Source of the DNA: Spyradocola sp050942925 | GTDB taxonomy: Bacteria; Bacillota; Clostridia; Christensenellales; UBA1750 | Assembly (NCBI GenBank): GCA_050942925.1 | Contig: JBMNOF010000004.1 | Coordinates: forward strand, 1-64,000 | Reading direction: 5' to 3' | Length of the DNA: 64,000 nucleotides | In this document: positions 55,731 to 64,000 of the stretch, in pieces | Position numbering within the stretch: position 1 is the stretch's first letter | How the letters are laid out: each line of letters opens with the position of its first letter | The notes under the pieces: model-generated | Told to the model about the DNA's origin: nothing | The model's input: the letters and a program-made list of their open reading frames with translations, nothing else | Database searches by the model: none | Translations under genes and position numbers: made by a program

Positions 55731-58700
55731 TTGCGACTGAAGAGATTGGAAATCTACGGCTTTAAGTCGTTTGCGGACCGCGTGGAAATGGTCTTTCCGG
55801 ACGGGGTGACGGGCGTTGTGGGCCCCAACGGCAGCGGCAAGAGCAACATCGCCGACGCGGTTCGCTGGGTTTTGGGCGAACAGAGCGCAAAGACGCTGCG
55901 CGGCGCCAAGATGGAAGACGTCATCTTCGGCGGAACGCAGACCCGCAAGGCGCAGGCCTATTGCGAGGTCAGCCTGGTCTTTGACAACGAGGACGGGGCG
56001 CTGCCCGTGTCCTTTGCGGAGGTCCAGATCACCCGCCGCGTCTACCGAAACGGCGACAGCGAGTACTGCCTCAACAAGGCGCCCTGCCGCCTCAAGGACA
56101 TCGTGGACCTGCTGCGCGACACGGGCATTGGCAAGGAGGGCTATTCCCTCATCGGCCAGGGCCGCATCGACGAGATCCTCTCCGTCAAGAGCGAGGAGCG
56201 GCGCAACGTCTTTGAGGAAGCGGCGGGCATCACCAAGTACAAGGCGCGCCGGGCTGAGGCCGAGCGCCGCATGGAGAACACCAACCAGAACCTTGAGCGC
56301 GTGGAGGACATTCTGCGCGAGGTGGGGAGCAGACTGCCGGACTTGGAGCGCCAAGCGGCGGATGCGCGGCGGTACCGCAAGCTCACGGACGAGCTTCGCC
56401 GCCTGGAGATCAGCTCCTTTGCCTACAACCATGACCGCCTCACCGGCAACCTGGAGCAGGTCGAGGAACAGATCGCCTCTGCAGAGTCGGAGATGCAGGC
56501 CGCCCTGGCAAAAGCGGAAGAGCTTCGCCAGGCCAGGGAGGAGATGGAGCAGGGCGTTTCGGAGTCGGATGCGCGCATTGCGTCGCTGCACGCCCGCGTC
56601 CTGGAGGACACGCGCAGCGCGGAGATTCACGAGGGAGATGTGCACCTCCTCTGCGAGCGCATCGAGTCCGCAGGCAAGGAGATCGAGCGCCTGGAGGGCG
56701 AAAAGGCCAAGGACGACGCCCGGCACAGCGACCTCCTCCGGCAGCAGCAGGAAAGCCAGGGCAAGCAGGAAAAGTATGCCCAGGATCTCGAGAAGATCCG
56801 CGCGCAGATTCGCGCGCTGGAAGCAGACGTCGAGGCAACGGCACAGGACGTCGCCTCGCGGGAGGAGACGATTGAGCGCGGCAAGGAGGAGATGATCCGC
56901 TCCTTTAACGCCTTGAGCGACGTAAAGTCCGCGCAGGCGCGCCTGTCCGCTACGCGCGAGGGCCTGCAAGCGCGGTTGGCCACGTTGGAGGCAGGCAAGC
57001 AGGAGGTCGCGGACGCCGTTTCCACGGCAAAAGCGGCGCGCGAGGCGGCTGAGTCTGCCCTGCACACCGCGCAGGAGGAGCTGGAGGCGCTCCAGGAGGC
57101 GCGGGACAGCGCCATGGATCGCCAGGCCGAATTGCAGGTGGAGAGCCAGCAGCTCGGCGTCAACATCCAGCGCACGGCTGGCGCGCTTCGCGAAGCGCAA
57201 TCCCGGCTGAAGATGCTCGAACAAATGCAGCGCGATTACGAGGGCTATCAGAACTCCGTTCGCGAGGTGCTGCGGCGGTTCCGCGGGGATTCGGGGCTCT
57301 ATGGGGTCGTCGCGGGGCTGCTGCGCGTGCCCAAGGAGATCGAGCGCGCCGTGGAGATGGCCCTGGGCGGCGCGATGCAGAACCTTGTCTGTGCGCGGGA
57401 AGAGGACGCCAAGGTCATGATCGAGTACCTCCGGCAGAACCGCATGGGCCGCGCCACTTTTCTGCCGCTCAGCTCTGTGCGCGGGCGCGTGCTCAGCCCG
57501 GCGGAGCGCCAGGTGCTGCAGATGGAGGGGTGCTTGGGCGTGGCTTCCGAGCTGGTGGGGTACGACGAGCGCTTCCGCCCCGTGGCGGAAAACCTGTTGG
57601 GCCGCACCGTCATTGCCCGGGACTTGGACGCGGGCATCGCCATCATGCGCGCGGGCCGGCATGCGTTCCGGCTGGTCACGTTGGCCGGGGATGTCATGCA
57701 CTCGGGCGGGTCGATGACGGGCGGGTCCGTGAGCGCGCGCTCGACTTCCATCCTCTCCAGACAGCGGGAGATCGACGAACACCGTGCCGCGGTGGAGACG
57801 CTGAAGAGCCGCGGAGAGGAATTTCAGGCGCGCGTGGAGAGCATACAGGACGATTTGGCGCGCGCGCAGGAGGCGGTGGCCGCTGCCCGGGAGCGGGCCC
57901 ATCAGCAGGACATTGCCGTTGCGCGCGAACAGGAGCGCGTCCAGCGCGCCAGGGACGCGGAAAACGAGGCCTGCGAGCGCGGGAAAACCGCTGCGTTGGA
58001 GCGGGAACAGCTTCGGGACAGCGTTGCGGAGATCGACGAGGAACTTCGGCACATGGACGCGCAGACCGGGAATGCCGAGCGCGCATCCGCGACCACGCAG
58101 GAGGACATCGCCCGCCTGTCGGCGGAATTGGCCTCTCGCCGGACGGAGCTGGAGGACCTGCGGGCCAAGCTCGCGGAGAGCCGCGCGACCGAGGCGGGCC
58201 GGCAGGCGGAGTGGGAAATGGCCCAGCGCGACGAAAAGCGCGTTCAGGGCAGCGAACAGGAACTTCGCGCCGCCTCCGCCATTCGAGAGCGGAGCCATGC
58301 GGCGCTCGTCGAGCGCCGGAAGGCGGATGAGGCGCGGTTGGTCGAAAAGCGCGAGGCGCTGGCCGCCCTTCGCGCGGAATTGGAAGCGCACAACCAGCGC
58401 CTGGAGGCGGAAACTGTCGCGCGGGAGGAACTGCGGGGGAAGATCGCAGACCTTGCCGATCGCACGGAGAAGGCGCGCAGCATCGGTGCGCAGAACCAGG
58501 AAAGCCTGCATCGCCTGCAGCTGGCCCAGAGCCGCTGGACGTCGGAGCTCAAGCAGCTCCAGGACCGCATCTGGGAGCGGTATGAGCTGACCCTGGAGAC
58601 GGCCCGGCCGGAGTGCGCGCCGGACTACGACGAGTCGGCTTCGCGCGGCCGCATGGACGAATTGCGGCGGGAGGTCCGCAGCTTGGGTGCGGTCAACGTC

Positions 58701-59318
58701 GGCGCGCTGGACGAATACGAGGAAACGCGCGCGCGATACGACGACATGGAGCGCCAGCGCTCGGACCTTCGCAAGGCCCAACGCGACTTGCAGGAGATCC
58801 TGGACGAGCTGCAGAAGAAGATGGAGGAGCAGTTTGCCGAGCAGTTTGCCCGCATCAACGAGCACTTTGCGCGCACGTTCACGCGCTTGTTTGGCGGGGG
58901 AACGGCAAGGCTGCAGCTGCAGGACGAGAAAAACGTCCTCACCTGCGGGATTGACATCGTGGCGCAGCCCCCGGGCAAGAAATTGCAGCTCCTGTCGCTG
59001 TTGTCCGGCGGGGAGCGGGCGCTGACGGCCATCGCCATCCTCTTTGCCATGCTGGACATCCGGCCGTCCCCGTTCTGCATACTGGACGAGATCGAGGCGG
59101 CGCTGGACGAGGCGAATGTGGCAAACTTCGCAGACTATCTCAAGCAATACAGCCGGGACACGCAGTTCATCGTCATCACCCACCGCAAGGGCACCATGGA
59201 GCGCTGCGATGCGCTCTACGGCGTAGCCATGGAGGAGAAGGGAGTTTCCCGCATGGTTTCGGTGCAGCTGAGCGACCTGGAGGAGCAACTGGAGGAGGAG
59301 ACCCATGACGGAGAATAA
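55731..59318 (+). CDS. smc: Chromosome segregation protein SMC
   Basis: 1195 residues. Walker A GPNGSGKS (31-38) in the head, long coiled coils, a hinge around residues 515-665 (GLYGVVAGLLRVPKEIERAVE), and the C-terminal head with signature LSGGERALTAIAILFAML and Walker B FCILDEIEAALDEANV. TTG start (MRLKRLEIYGFKSFADRVEM) after GAGGG; no better start exists. Bacterial condensin core; ScpA/B are elsewhere. Overlaps ftsY by 14 nt. Confidence 0.97.
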   Translation: MRLKRLEIYGFKSFADRVEMVFPDGVTGVVGPNGSGKSNIADAVRWVLGEQSAKTLRGAKMEDVIFGGTQTRKAQAYCEVSLVFDNEDGALPVSFAEVQITRRVYRNGDSEYCLNKAPCRLKDIVDLLRDTGIGKEGYSLIGQGRIDEILSVKSEERRNVFEEAAGITKYKARRAEAERRMENTNQNLERVEDILREVGSRLPDLERQAADARRYRKLTDELRRLEISSFAYNHDRLTGNLEQVEEQIASAESEMQAALAKAEELRQAREEMEQGVSESDARIASLHARVLEDTRSAEIHEGDVHLLCERIESAGKEIERLEGEKAKDDARHSDLLRQQQESQGKQEKYAQDLEKIRAQIRALEADVEATAQDVASREETIERGKEEMIRSFNALSDVKSAQARLSATREGLQARLATLEAGKQEVADAVSTAKAAREAAESALHTAQEELEALQEARDSAMDRQAELQVESQQLGVNIQRTAGALREAQSRLKMLEQMQRDYEGYQNSVREVLRRFRGDSGLYGVVAGLLRVPKEIERAVEMALGGAMQNLVCAREEDAKVMIEYLRQNRMGRATFLPLSSVRGRVLSPAERQVLQMEGCLGVASELVGYDERFRPVAENLLGRTVIARDLDAGIAIMRAGRHAFRLVTLAGDVMHSGGSMTGGSVSARSTSILSRQREIDEHRAAVETLKSRGEEFQARVESIQDDLARAQEAVAAARERAHQQDIAVAREQERVQRARDAENEACERGKTAALEREQLRDSVAEIDEELRHMDAQTGNAERASATTQEDIARLSAELASRRTELEDLRAKLAESRATEAGRQAEWEMAQRDEKRVQGSEQELRAASAIRERSHAALVERRKADEARLVEKREALAALRAELEAHNQRLEAETVAREELRGKIADLADRTEKARSIGAQNQESLHRLQLAQSRWTSELKQLQDRIWERYELTLETARPECAPDYDESASRGRMDELRREVRSLGAVNVGALDEYEETRARYDDMERQRSDLRKAQRDLQEILDELQKKMEEQFAEQFARINEHFARTFTRLFGGGTARLQLQDEKNVLTCGIDIVAQPPGKKLQLLSLLSGGERALTAIAILFAMLDIRPSPFCILDEIEAALDEANVANFADYLKQYSRDTQFIVITHRKGTMERCDALYGVAMEEKGVSRMVSVQLSDLEEQLEEETHDGE

Positions 59319-60222
59319 GGAAAAGAAGGGCCTGTTTGCCCGCCTGCGCGAGGGCATGACCAAGACGCGCGAATCCATCACCCATGCCATCGACCAGCTC
59401 GTTGGCGTCTACAAGGAGCTGGACGACGACTTTTACGACGATCTGGAGGCCGTGCTCATCGGCGCAGACGTCGGGGTCAAGACCACGGAGGAGATCATCA
59501 CCCGCCTCAAGGCCGAGGTGCGCAGCCGCCGCGAAGGCAATCCGGAGGCCGTGCGCGGCATCCTGAAGGAGATCGTGGCGGAGATGATGCAGGCGGAGCC
59601 CTTCCGGCCCAAGTCCCCCTCGGTGGTGCTGGTCGTGGGCGTAAACGGCGTGGGAAAGACCACCACCATCGGCAAGCTGGCCTGCCACTTCAAGGACGAG
59701 GGCAAGAGCGTCATCCTGGCCGCGGCGGACACCTTCCGCGCGGCCGCAACCGAGCAGCTCACCATCTGGGCGCAGCGCGCGGGCGTGCCCATCGTCGCCC
59801 ATGGCGAGGGCGCAGATCCCGCGGCCGTGGTCTTTGACGCCGTGGCCTCGGCCAAGGCCAAGAAGGCCGACTTGCTCATCGTGGATACGGCGGGGCGCCT
59901 GCACAACAAGTCCCACCTCATGGAGGAGCTCAAGAAGATCCGCCGCGTCATCGACCGCGACTTCTCGGAGGCCGACGTCCATGTGCTGCTGGTGCTGGAC
60001 GGAACGACCGGCCAGAACGGCGTGACGCAGGCGCGCGTGTTCCGCGATGCGGTGGACCTCTCCGGCATCGTGCTGACGAAGCTGGATGGAACGTCCAAGG
60101 GCGGCGTGGTCATTTCCATCAAGGAGGAGCTGCAGCTGCCCGTGTACTTCGTGGGCGTGGGCGAGAAGAAGGAAGACCTGCAGGTCTTTGACGCGCGCGA
60201 GTACGCCGAGGCGATTTTCTGA
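59305..60222 (+). CDS. ftsY: Signal recognition particle receptor FtsY
   Basis: 305 residues with a very short acidic A domain (about 20 residues), then N and G domains. GTPase motifs GVNGVGKTTT, DTAGR and TKLDG are intact. Docks Ffh-ribosome complexes at the membrane. Starts within smc. Confidence 0.97.
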   Translation: MTENKEKKGLFARLREGMTKTRESITHAIDQLVGVYKELDDDFYDDLEAVLIGADVGVKTTEEIITRLKAEVRSRREGNPEAVRGILKEIVAEMMQAEPFRPKSPSVVLVVGVNGVGKTTTIGKLACHFKDEGKSVILAAADTFRAAATEQLTIWAQRAGVPIVAHGEGADPAAVVFDAVASAKAKKADLLIVDTAGRLHNKSHLMEELKKIRRVIDRDFSEADVHVLLVLDGTTGQNGVTQARVFRDAVDLSGIVLTKLDGTSKGGVVISIKEELQLPVYFVGVGEKKEDLQVFDAREYAEAIF

Positions 60223-60296
60223 GCGGCAAAACCCAAAGCGGCACAAGATCGATTCGGTTAAAATTCCGGGAAACACAAGATGTAAAGCAAAATGGC

Positions 60297-60325
60297 TTGA
60301 CAACCGAGAGACAGGCGTGTATAAT
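60297..60325 (+). promoter_or_regulatory. Consensus sigma-A promoter of ylxM-ffh
   Basis: Perfect TTGACA (60297-60302) and TATAAT (60320-60325), 17-nt spacer, 48 nt before ylxM. A second start for the distal operon. Confidence 0.95.
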
Positions 60326-60373
60326 GCTCAAGGTGTCAAGTCGTTTTGCTGTACAGGGAATGGAGGCGAGCGC

Positions 60374-60715
60374 ATGGAGCCTGCGCGCAGCGTGGAACTT
60401 GCGATGCTGCTGGACTTCTACGGCCCGCTCCTGACCGCAAAACAGGGCGAGATGATGCGCCTGCGCGTGGAGGAGGACTTTTCCCTCTCCGAGATCGCCG
60501 AGAGCTTCGGCGTGTCCAGGCAGGCCGTGCACGATGCCCTGCGCAAGGCGGAAAAGACGCTGACCGACATGGAAGAGAAGCTCCGCTTGGTCGAAAAGTA
60601 CAGAAGGCTCCACGGCGCGGTGGCCCGGGCGCAGGAAGCGCTGAACCGGGGCGACGCGGGCGAGGCCCAGCGCATACTCGAGGAAATGCAGAAGGAGGGC
60701 GTCTATGGCGTTTGA
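60374..60715 (+). CDS. ylxM: YlxM/p13-like helix-turn-helix protein
   Basis: 113 residues. Sigma-70 region 4-like HTH (LRVEEDFSLSEIAESFGVSRQAVHDALRKAEK). Regularly precedes ffh in Firmicutes; may modulate SRP genes or bind 4.5S/SRP RNA. Overlaps ffh by 11 nt. Confidence 0.9.
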   Translation: MEPARSVELAMLLDFYGPLLTAKQGEMMRLRVEEDFSLSEIAESFGVSRQAVHDALRKAEKTLTDMEEKLRLVEKYRRLHGAVARAQEALNRGDAGEAQRILEEMQKEGVYGV

Positions 60716-62033
60716 AGGACTTGCAGAAAAGCTGCAGGCGGCGTTTCAGAAACTCAACAACCGCGGCAAGCTGACCGAAAAGGACGTCAAGGACGCGATG
60801 CGCGAGGTCCGCATGGCTTTGCTGGAGGCGGACGTCAACTACCTTGTGGTCAAGGACTTCGTCAAGCGCGTGACCGACCGGGCGGTGGGCGAGGAGATCT
60901 TCTCCACCCTGAACGCGGGACAGACCGTCATCAAGATCGTCCGCGAGGAGATGACGGCGCTGATGGGCGGCACGCAGGCCAAGCTCGAGTTTACGGGCAA
61001 CCCGCCGACCGTCATCATGCTCATCGGCCTGCAGGGCGCAGGAAAGACCACGCTGGCCGGCAAGCTCGCCGGCATGCTGCAGAAGCAGGGCAAAAAGCCG
61101 ATTCTCGTCGCGGCGGACGTGTACCGCCCCGCGGCCATCAAGCAGCTGCAGGTTGTGGGCAGCCAGGTTGGCGTTCCCGTCTTTGAGATGGGGCAGGGCA
61201 ACCCGGTGGAGATCGTCCGCGCAGGCAAGCGCGAAGCCATCCGCGCGCTGCGCGACGTCATGATCGTGGATACCGCCGGCCGCCTGCAGATCGACGACGC
61301 CCTCATGCAGGAGCTGGAGGACATCAAGAACGAGCTCCATCCCCAGGAAATCCTCCTGGTGGTCGACGCCATGACCGGTCAGGAGGCCGTCAACGTCGCC
61401 AAGACCTTTGACGAAAAGCTCGGCGTCACGGGCGTCGTGCTCACCAAGCTCGACGGCGATACCCGCGGCGGCGCGGCGCTTTCCATCAAGGCGGTGACGG
61501 GCAAGCCGATCAAGTTCTCGTCCGTTGGCGAAAAGCTCGACCAGATCGAGCCGTTCTATCCGGATCGCATGGCCTCACGAATCCTGGGCATGGGCGACGT
61601 ATTGACGCTCATCGACAAGGCCGCGGCCTTGGTGGACGAAAAGCGCGCGGCGGACCTGGAGCAGAAGCTCCGCAAGAACCAGTTTACGCTGGAGGATTTC
61701 CTCGACCAGTTCCAGCAGATGAAGAAGATGGGCGGCATGGCCGACATGCTCTCCATGCTCCCGGGCGGCAACAAGATCGCCGCGGAAGTGGACGAGGACG
61801 AGATGAAGAAGAACCTCGGCCACACCGAGGCCATCATCCTGTCCATGACCCCGCGGGAGCGGCGCAACCCCGCGCTGCTGAACGCCTCGCGCAAAAAGCG
61901 CATCGCGGCCGGTTCCGGCGCCACGGTGCAGCAGGTCAATCAGCTGCTCAAGCAGTTTGAACAGACCCAGGCCATGATGAAGCAGTTCGGCAAGATGGGG
62001 AAAAAGGGCCGCAAGCTTCCCTTTAAGTTCTAA
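60705..62033 (+). CDS. ffh: Signal recognition particle protein Ffh
   Basis: 442 residues. NG GTPase domain (GLQGAGKTTL, DTAGRLQ, TKLDGDTRGG) and Met-rich M domain (QMKKMGGMADMLSMLPGG, MTPRERRNP) that binds SRP RNA and signal sequences. The SRP RNA gene is not in this window. Confidence 0.98.
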   Translation: MAFEGLAEKLQAAFQKLNNRGKLTEKDVKDAMREVRMALLEADVNYLVVKDFVKRVTDRAVGEEIFSTLNAGQTVIKIVREEMTALMGGTQAKLEFTGNPPTVIMLIGLQGAGKTTLAGKLAGMLQKQGKKPILVAADVYRPAAIKQLQVVGSQVGVPVFEMGQGNPVEIVRAGKREAIRALRDVMIVDTAGRLQIDDALMQELEDIKNELHPQEILLVVDAMTGQEAVNVAKTFDEKLGVTGVVLTKLDGDTRGGAALSIKAVTGKPIKFSSVGEKLDQIEPFYPDRMASRILGMGDVLTLIDKAAALVDEKRAADLEQKLRKNQFTLEDFLDQFQQMKKMGGMADMLSMLPGGNKIAAEVDEDEMKKNLGHTEAIILSMTPRERRNPALLNASRKKRIAAGSGATVQQVNQLLKQFEQTQAMMKQFGKMGKKGRKLPFKF

Positions 62034-62045
62034 AGACGGTATGAA

Positions 62046-62061
62046 TTCCAAGAAATTGGAA
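62046..62061 (+). other. Small hairpin between ffh and rpsP
   Basis: TTCCAA-GAAA-TTGGAA, 6-bp stem with a tetraloop and no U run, 43 nt before rpsP. Possibly an mRNA stability element. Confidence 0.4.
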
Positions 62062-62103
62062 GGATATATACATTCTAACACAAGTTTCAGGAGGTAACGT
62101 ACA

Positions 62104-62349
62104 ATGGCAGTGAAGATTCGCTTAAAGCGCATGGGCATGAAGGGCGAGCCCTTCTATCGCGTGGTCGTGGCGGACAGCCGCACGCCCCGTGACGGTCGCT
62201 TCATCGAGGAGATCGGCACCTACAACCCCGTCAAGGACGACAAGGCCATCACCCTGGATGTGGAGCGCGCCAAGTATTGGCTGAGCGTGGGTGCGCAGCC
62301 CACCCAGACGGTCAAGACGGTTCTTCGCAAGGGCGGCGCGATCGAATAA
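62104..62349 (+). CDS. rpsP: 30S ribosomal protein S16
   Basis: 81 residues. VKIRLKRMGMKGEPFYRVVVADSRTPRDGRFIEEIGTYNP is diagnostic; the conserved order ffh-rpsP-khpA-rimM-trmD follows. AGGAGGTAA precedes the ATG. Confidence 0.98.
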   Translation: MAVKIRLKRMGMKGEPFYRVVVADSRTPRDGRFIEEIGTYNPVKDDKAITLDVERAKYWLSVGAQPTQTVKTVLRKGGAIE

Positions 62350-62396
62350 GGCGCTTTTCCCCCGCAACGCTCCGGCACTGGAAGGAGGGCGCAGTC

Positions 62397-62624
62397 ATGG
62401 CAGAGTTGGTCAAGTACATTGCGTGCTGTCTGGTGGACCATCCCGACCTCGTGGAGGTTCGGGAGGTGCCCGGTGACCAGGCGCTCATTCTGGAGCTTCA
62501 CGTTGCTCCGGAGGACATGGGAAAGGTCATCGGCAAGCAGGGCCGCATCGCCAAGGCGATTCGGGCCGTGGTCAAGGCTGCAAGCCTGAAGAGCGGTCAG
62601 AACGTGCTTGTGGAAATCGTGTAA
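62397..62624 (+). CDS. khpA: KH-domain RNA-binding protein KhpA
   Basis: 75 residues, a single type-II KH domain with the GKVIGKQGRIAKAI loop. Pairs with KhpB to bind many RNAs; in some Firmicutes it affects cell division. GAAGGAGGG before the ATG. Confidence 0.93.
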   Translation: MAELVKYIACCLVDHPDLVEVREVPGDQALILELHVAPEDMGKVIGKQGRIAKAIRAVVKAASLKSGQNVLVEIV

Positions 62625-62631
62625 CCCGTTG

Positions 62632-62664
62632 GGGGAGCGTTCGCCTCGGCGAATGCTCCCCTTT
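62632..62664 (+). other. Attenuator-like hairpin between khpA and rimM
   Basis: GGGGAGC-G-TTCGC (62632-62644) pairs with GCGAA-T-GCTCCCC (62649-62661), 13 bp including one G-U pair, CTCG loop, then TTTG. A partial terminator that could reduce rimM-trmD relative to rpsP. Confidence 0.6.
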
Positions 62665-62688
62665 GCTTTCGCAGGAGGAGGTTTGGCA

Positions 62689-63210
62689 GTGAAGGACTAT
62701 CTGATGATCGGCCAGGTAATCAAGCCCCAGGGTGTGCGCGGAGAGGTCAAGGTCCTCCCGGCGACGGACGACCCGGAGCGGTTTTGCGACCTTGCACGCG
62801 TGTTCCTGGACGAAAAAGGGGAGGAGGCGCGCGAGGTGCTCGCCGCCCGCACGCGGGAGGGCTTTGCCTACCTCCTGCTTGCCGGCGTCGAGGACCGCGA
62901 CGCGGCCGAGGGCCTGCGCGGCCGGGAACTCTATGTCGCCCGCGCGGAGGCGGCGCCCCTGCCCGAGGGCCGCTACTACATCGCGGATCTGATTGGGATG
63001 CGGGTCGTGGACGAAGCGGGGAAGGAGCTCGGCACGCTGACGGACGTCCTGCAGGCGGGCGGGAACGACGTCTATGAAGTCGCGGGGAGCAAGACCTTCC
63101 GCTTCCCGGCGCTCAAGCGCGTCTTGCGCAGCGTGGACGTGGAGGGCGGCTGCATGGAGCTAGACAGCCAGGTCCTCAGCGAGATCGCGGTGGTGGACGA
63201 TGCGGATTAA
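62689..63210 (+). CDS. rimM: Ribosome maturation factor RimM
   Basis: 173 residues. Two beta-barrel domains: IGQVIKPQGVRGEVKVLPATDDPERF and the PRC-barrel YYIADLIGMRVVDEAGKELG. 30S head maturation factor binding S19. GTG start chosen for AGGAGG 8 nt upstream; a TTG two codons before is too close. Overlaps trmD by 11 nt. Confidence 0.95.
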   Translation: MKDYLMIGQVIKPQGVRGEVKVLPATDDPERFCDLARVFLDEKGEEAREVLAARTREGFAYLLLAGVEDRDAAEGLRGRELYVARAEAAPLPEGRYYIADLIGMRVVDEAGKELGTLTDVLQAGGNDVYEVAGSKTFRFPALKRVLRSVDVEGGCMELDSQVLSEIAVVDDAD

Positions 63211-63997
63211 GATCCTGACGCTCTTTCCCGATATGTTTCTGCCGGTGCTCGGCGCCAGCATCACGGGCCGCGCGATGGAGCGCGGCATCCTGTCCATCGA
63301 AGCCATCAACATCCGCGACTACACCAAGAACAAGCATCGCCGCTGCGACGACTACCCGTACGGCGGGGGAGCGGGCATGGTGATGACTCCGCAGCCCGTC
63401 TACGACTGCTTCCGCGCCGCAACGGAGAATTTCCCGGCGCGCCGCATCCTGCTTTCGCCGCGGGGGAAGACGCTGACCCAGCAGCGCGCGCGGGAGCTGG
63501 CGCAGGAGGAGAACCTCATCTTCCTCTGCGGCCACTACGAGGGCGTGGACCAGCGCGTCATAGACGAATGGATTGACGAGGAAATCTCCATCGGCGACTA
63601 TGTCCTGACCGGCGGGGAACTCGCGGCGATGGTCGTGATCGACTGCCTTTCCCGGCACATTCCCGGGGTCCTGGGCAGCGACGAATCCGCCGAGGAGGAA
63701 AGCTTTTCCGAGGGCCTTTTGGAGTACCCGCAGTACACCCGGCCCGCCGTCTACGAGGGAAGGGCGGTGCCGGAGGTGCTGCTCTCCGGGCACGACGCTA
63801 ACATCCGCGCCTGGCGGCGCGAAAGAAGCCTGGACATCACCCGCGAACGCCGGCCCGAGCTCCTGCAAACCGCGCCGCTTACGCAGAAGGACCGCATCTA
63901 CCTCGGTTGGGAGGAGGCGCCGCCCAAGCGCCCGCGCCGGAAAAAGAAGCGTCCTTCGCAGGAGGAAAACGCACAAAATTTACCGGAGAATCCTTGA
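63200..63997 (+). CDS. trmD: tRNA (guanine37-N1)-methyltransferase
   Basis: 265 residues, complete (stop 3 nt before the window end). SPOUT knot enzyme making m1G37. KILTLFPDMFLPV, DYPYGGGAGMVM and FLCGHYEGVDQRV/IGDYVLTGGE knot motifs intact. A basic tail (PKRPRRKKKRPSQEEN) extends the C terminus. Confidence 0.97.
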   Translation: MRIKILTLFPDMFLPVLGASITGRAMERGILSIEAINIRDYTKNKHRRCDDYPYGGGAGMVMTPQPVYDCFRAATENFPARRILLSPRGKTLTQQRARELAQEENLIFLCGHYEGVDQRVIDEWIDEEISIGDYVLTGGELAAMVVIDCLSRHIPGVLGSDESAEEESFSEGLLEYPQYTRPAVYEGRAVPEVLLSGHDANIRAWRRERSLDITRERRPELLQTAPLTQKDRIYLGWEEAPPKRPRRKKKRPSQEENAQNLPENP

Positions 63998-64000
63998 ATT

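Noticed and set aside
55638..59390. A 1250-codon open frame on the minus strand opposite smc
   Set aside because: It mirrors the smc gene, has no ribosome binding site, and shows repetitive Leu/Arg/Ala composition expected from the antisense of GC-rich codons. The same applies to long minus-strand frames opposite the Gld-like operon (16929-20126), atpD to the esterase (38637-41978) and rsmD to ylbJ (45281-48043).
1..64000. tRNA, rRNA, SRP RNA, CRISPR, transposon or prophage elements
   Set aside because: Looked for cloverleaf, repeat arrays, terminal inverted repeats and integrase/transposase motifs; none were seen.

Overview
The window is a continuous stretch of GC-rich chromosome from a spore-forming, probably anaerobic Clostridia-type Firmicute. 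The evidence is a full set of endospore genes (spoIVFA/FB, spo0A, a SipL-like DUF3794+LysM gene, spoIIR, sleB-ypeB, ylbJ), the Prp-processed form of ribosomal protein L27, strong AGGAGG ribosome binding sites, and many sigma-A promoters with 17-nt spacers. SipL points to Clostridia rather than Bacilli. Family-level placement (for example Christensenellales-like gut bacteria) is only a guess. I see no tRNA, rRNA, CRISPR array, insertion sequence or prophage: this is core chromosome.

Layout. 1-3.4 kb: end of rodA, spoIVFA-spoIVFB, and convergent lgt. 3.5-9 kb: a DUF4190-type membrane protein, a YbjN protein, and the radical SAM (TIGR03960) - DUF2344 - RNase E/G - SdpI run. 9-10.1 kb: rplU-prp-rpmA behind a structured leader. 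10.2-15.1 kb: 8-oxoguanine glycosylase, L,D-transpeptidase lipoprotein, LacI regulator with an EamA exporter, and an unrecognised protein. 15.3-20 kb: a four-gene Gld-like ABC transporter operon. 20-30 kb: glpK, spo0A, sipL, ispE, spoIIR, sleB-ypeB, DUF1934 and a metallo-beta-lactamase-fold protein. 30-33.2 kb: glycerol-3-phosphate dehydrogenase-like operon. 33.3-33.9 kb: BirA-controlled bioY. 34-40.4 kb: the F1Fo ATP synthase operon. 40.5-44.4 kb: carboxylesterase, alr, fthC. 44.6-49.4 kb: rsmD-coaD-coiled-coil gene, ylbJ, a patatin and tmcAL. 49.5-52 kb: pta-ackA. 52-64 kb: the DUF177-rpmF-HAD-plsX-acpP-rnc-smc-ftsY-ylxM-ffh-rpsP-khpA-rimM-trmD housekeeping superoperon.

Two observations stand out. 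First, the ATP synthase operon has no atpH. The C-terminal part of the delta subunit is fused in frame to the N terminus of a 617-residue alpha subunit, and the N-terminal domain of delta, which normally grips alpha, is absent. Second, two sporulation genes that lie downstream of vegetative genes, spoIVFA after rodA and spoIIR after ispE, have their ribosome binding site or start codon buried in a long hairpin. In both cases the 5' arm of the hairpin lies upstream of the start predicted for a compartment-specific (sigma-E or sigma-F) promoter. Read-through mRNA from the vegetative neighbour should therefore be untranslatable or terminated, while the sporulation transcript lacks the 5' arm and stays open. 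This amounts to a sequence-encoded lock against mistimed sporulation protein synthesis.

Sporulation genes interleave with vegetative ones throughout. Three Spo0A boxes lie between glpK and spo0A, sigma-E-like promoters precede sipL and ylbJ, and the leftward ylbJ transcript may run antisense to coaD and rsmD. Energy and carbon metabolism in the window fits a fermenter: glycerol uptake and oxidation, acetate formation by Pta-AckA, and a reversible ATP synthase with a c subunit carrying part of the Na+-binding signature.
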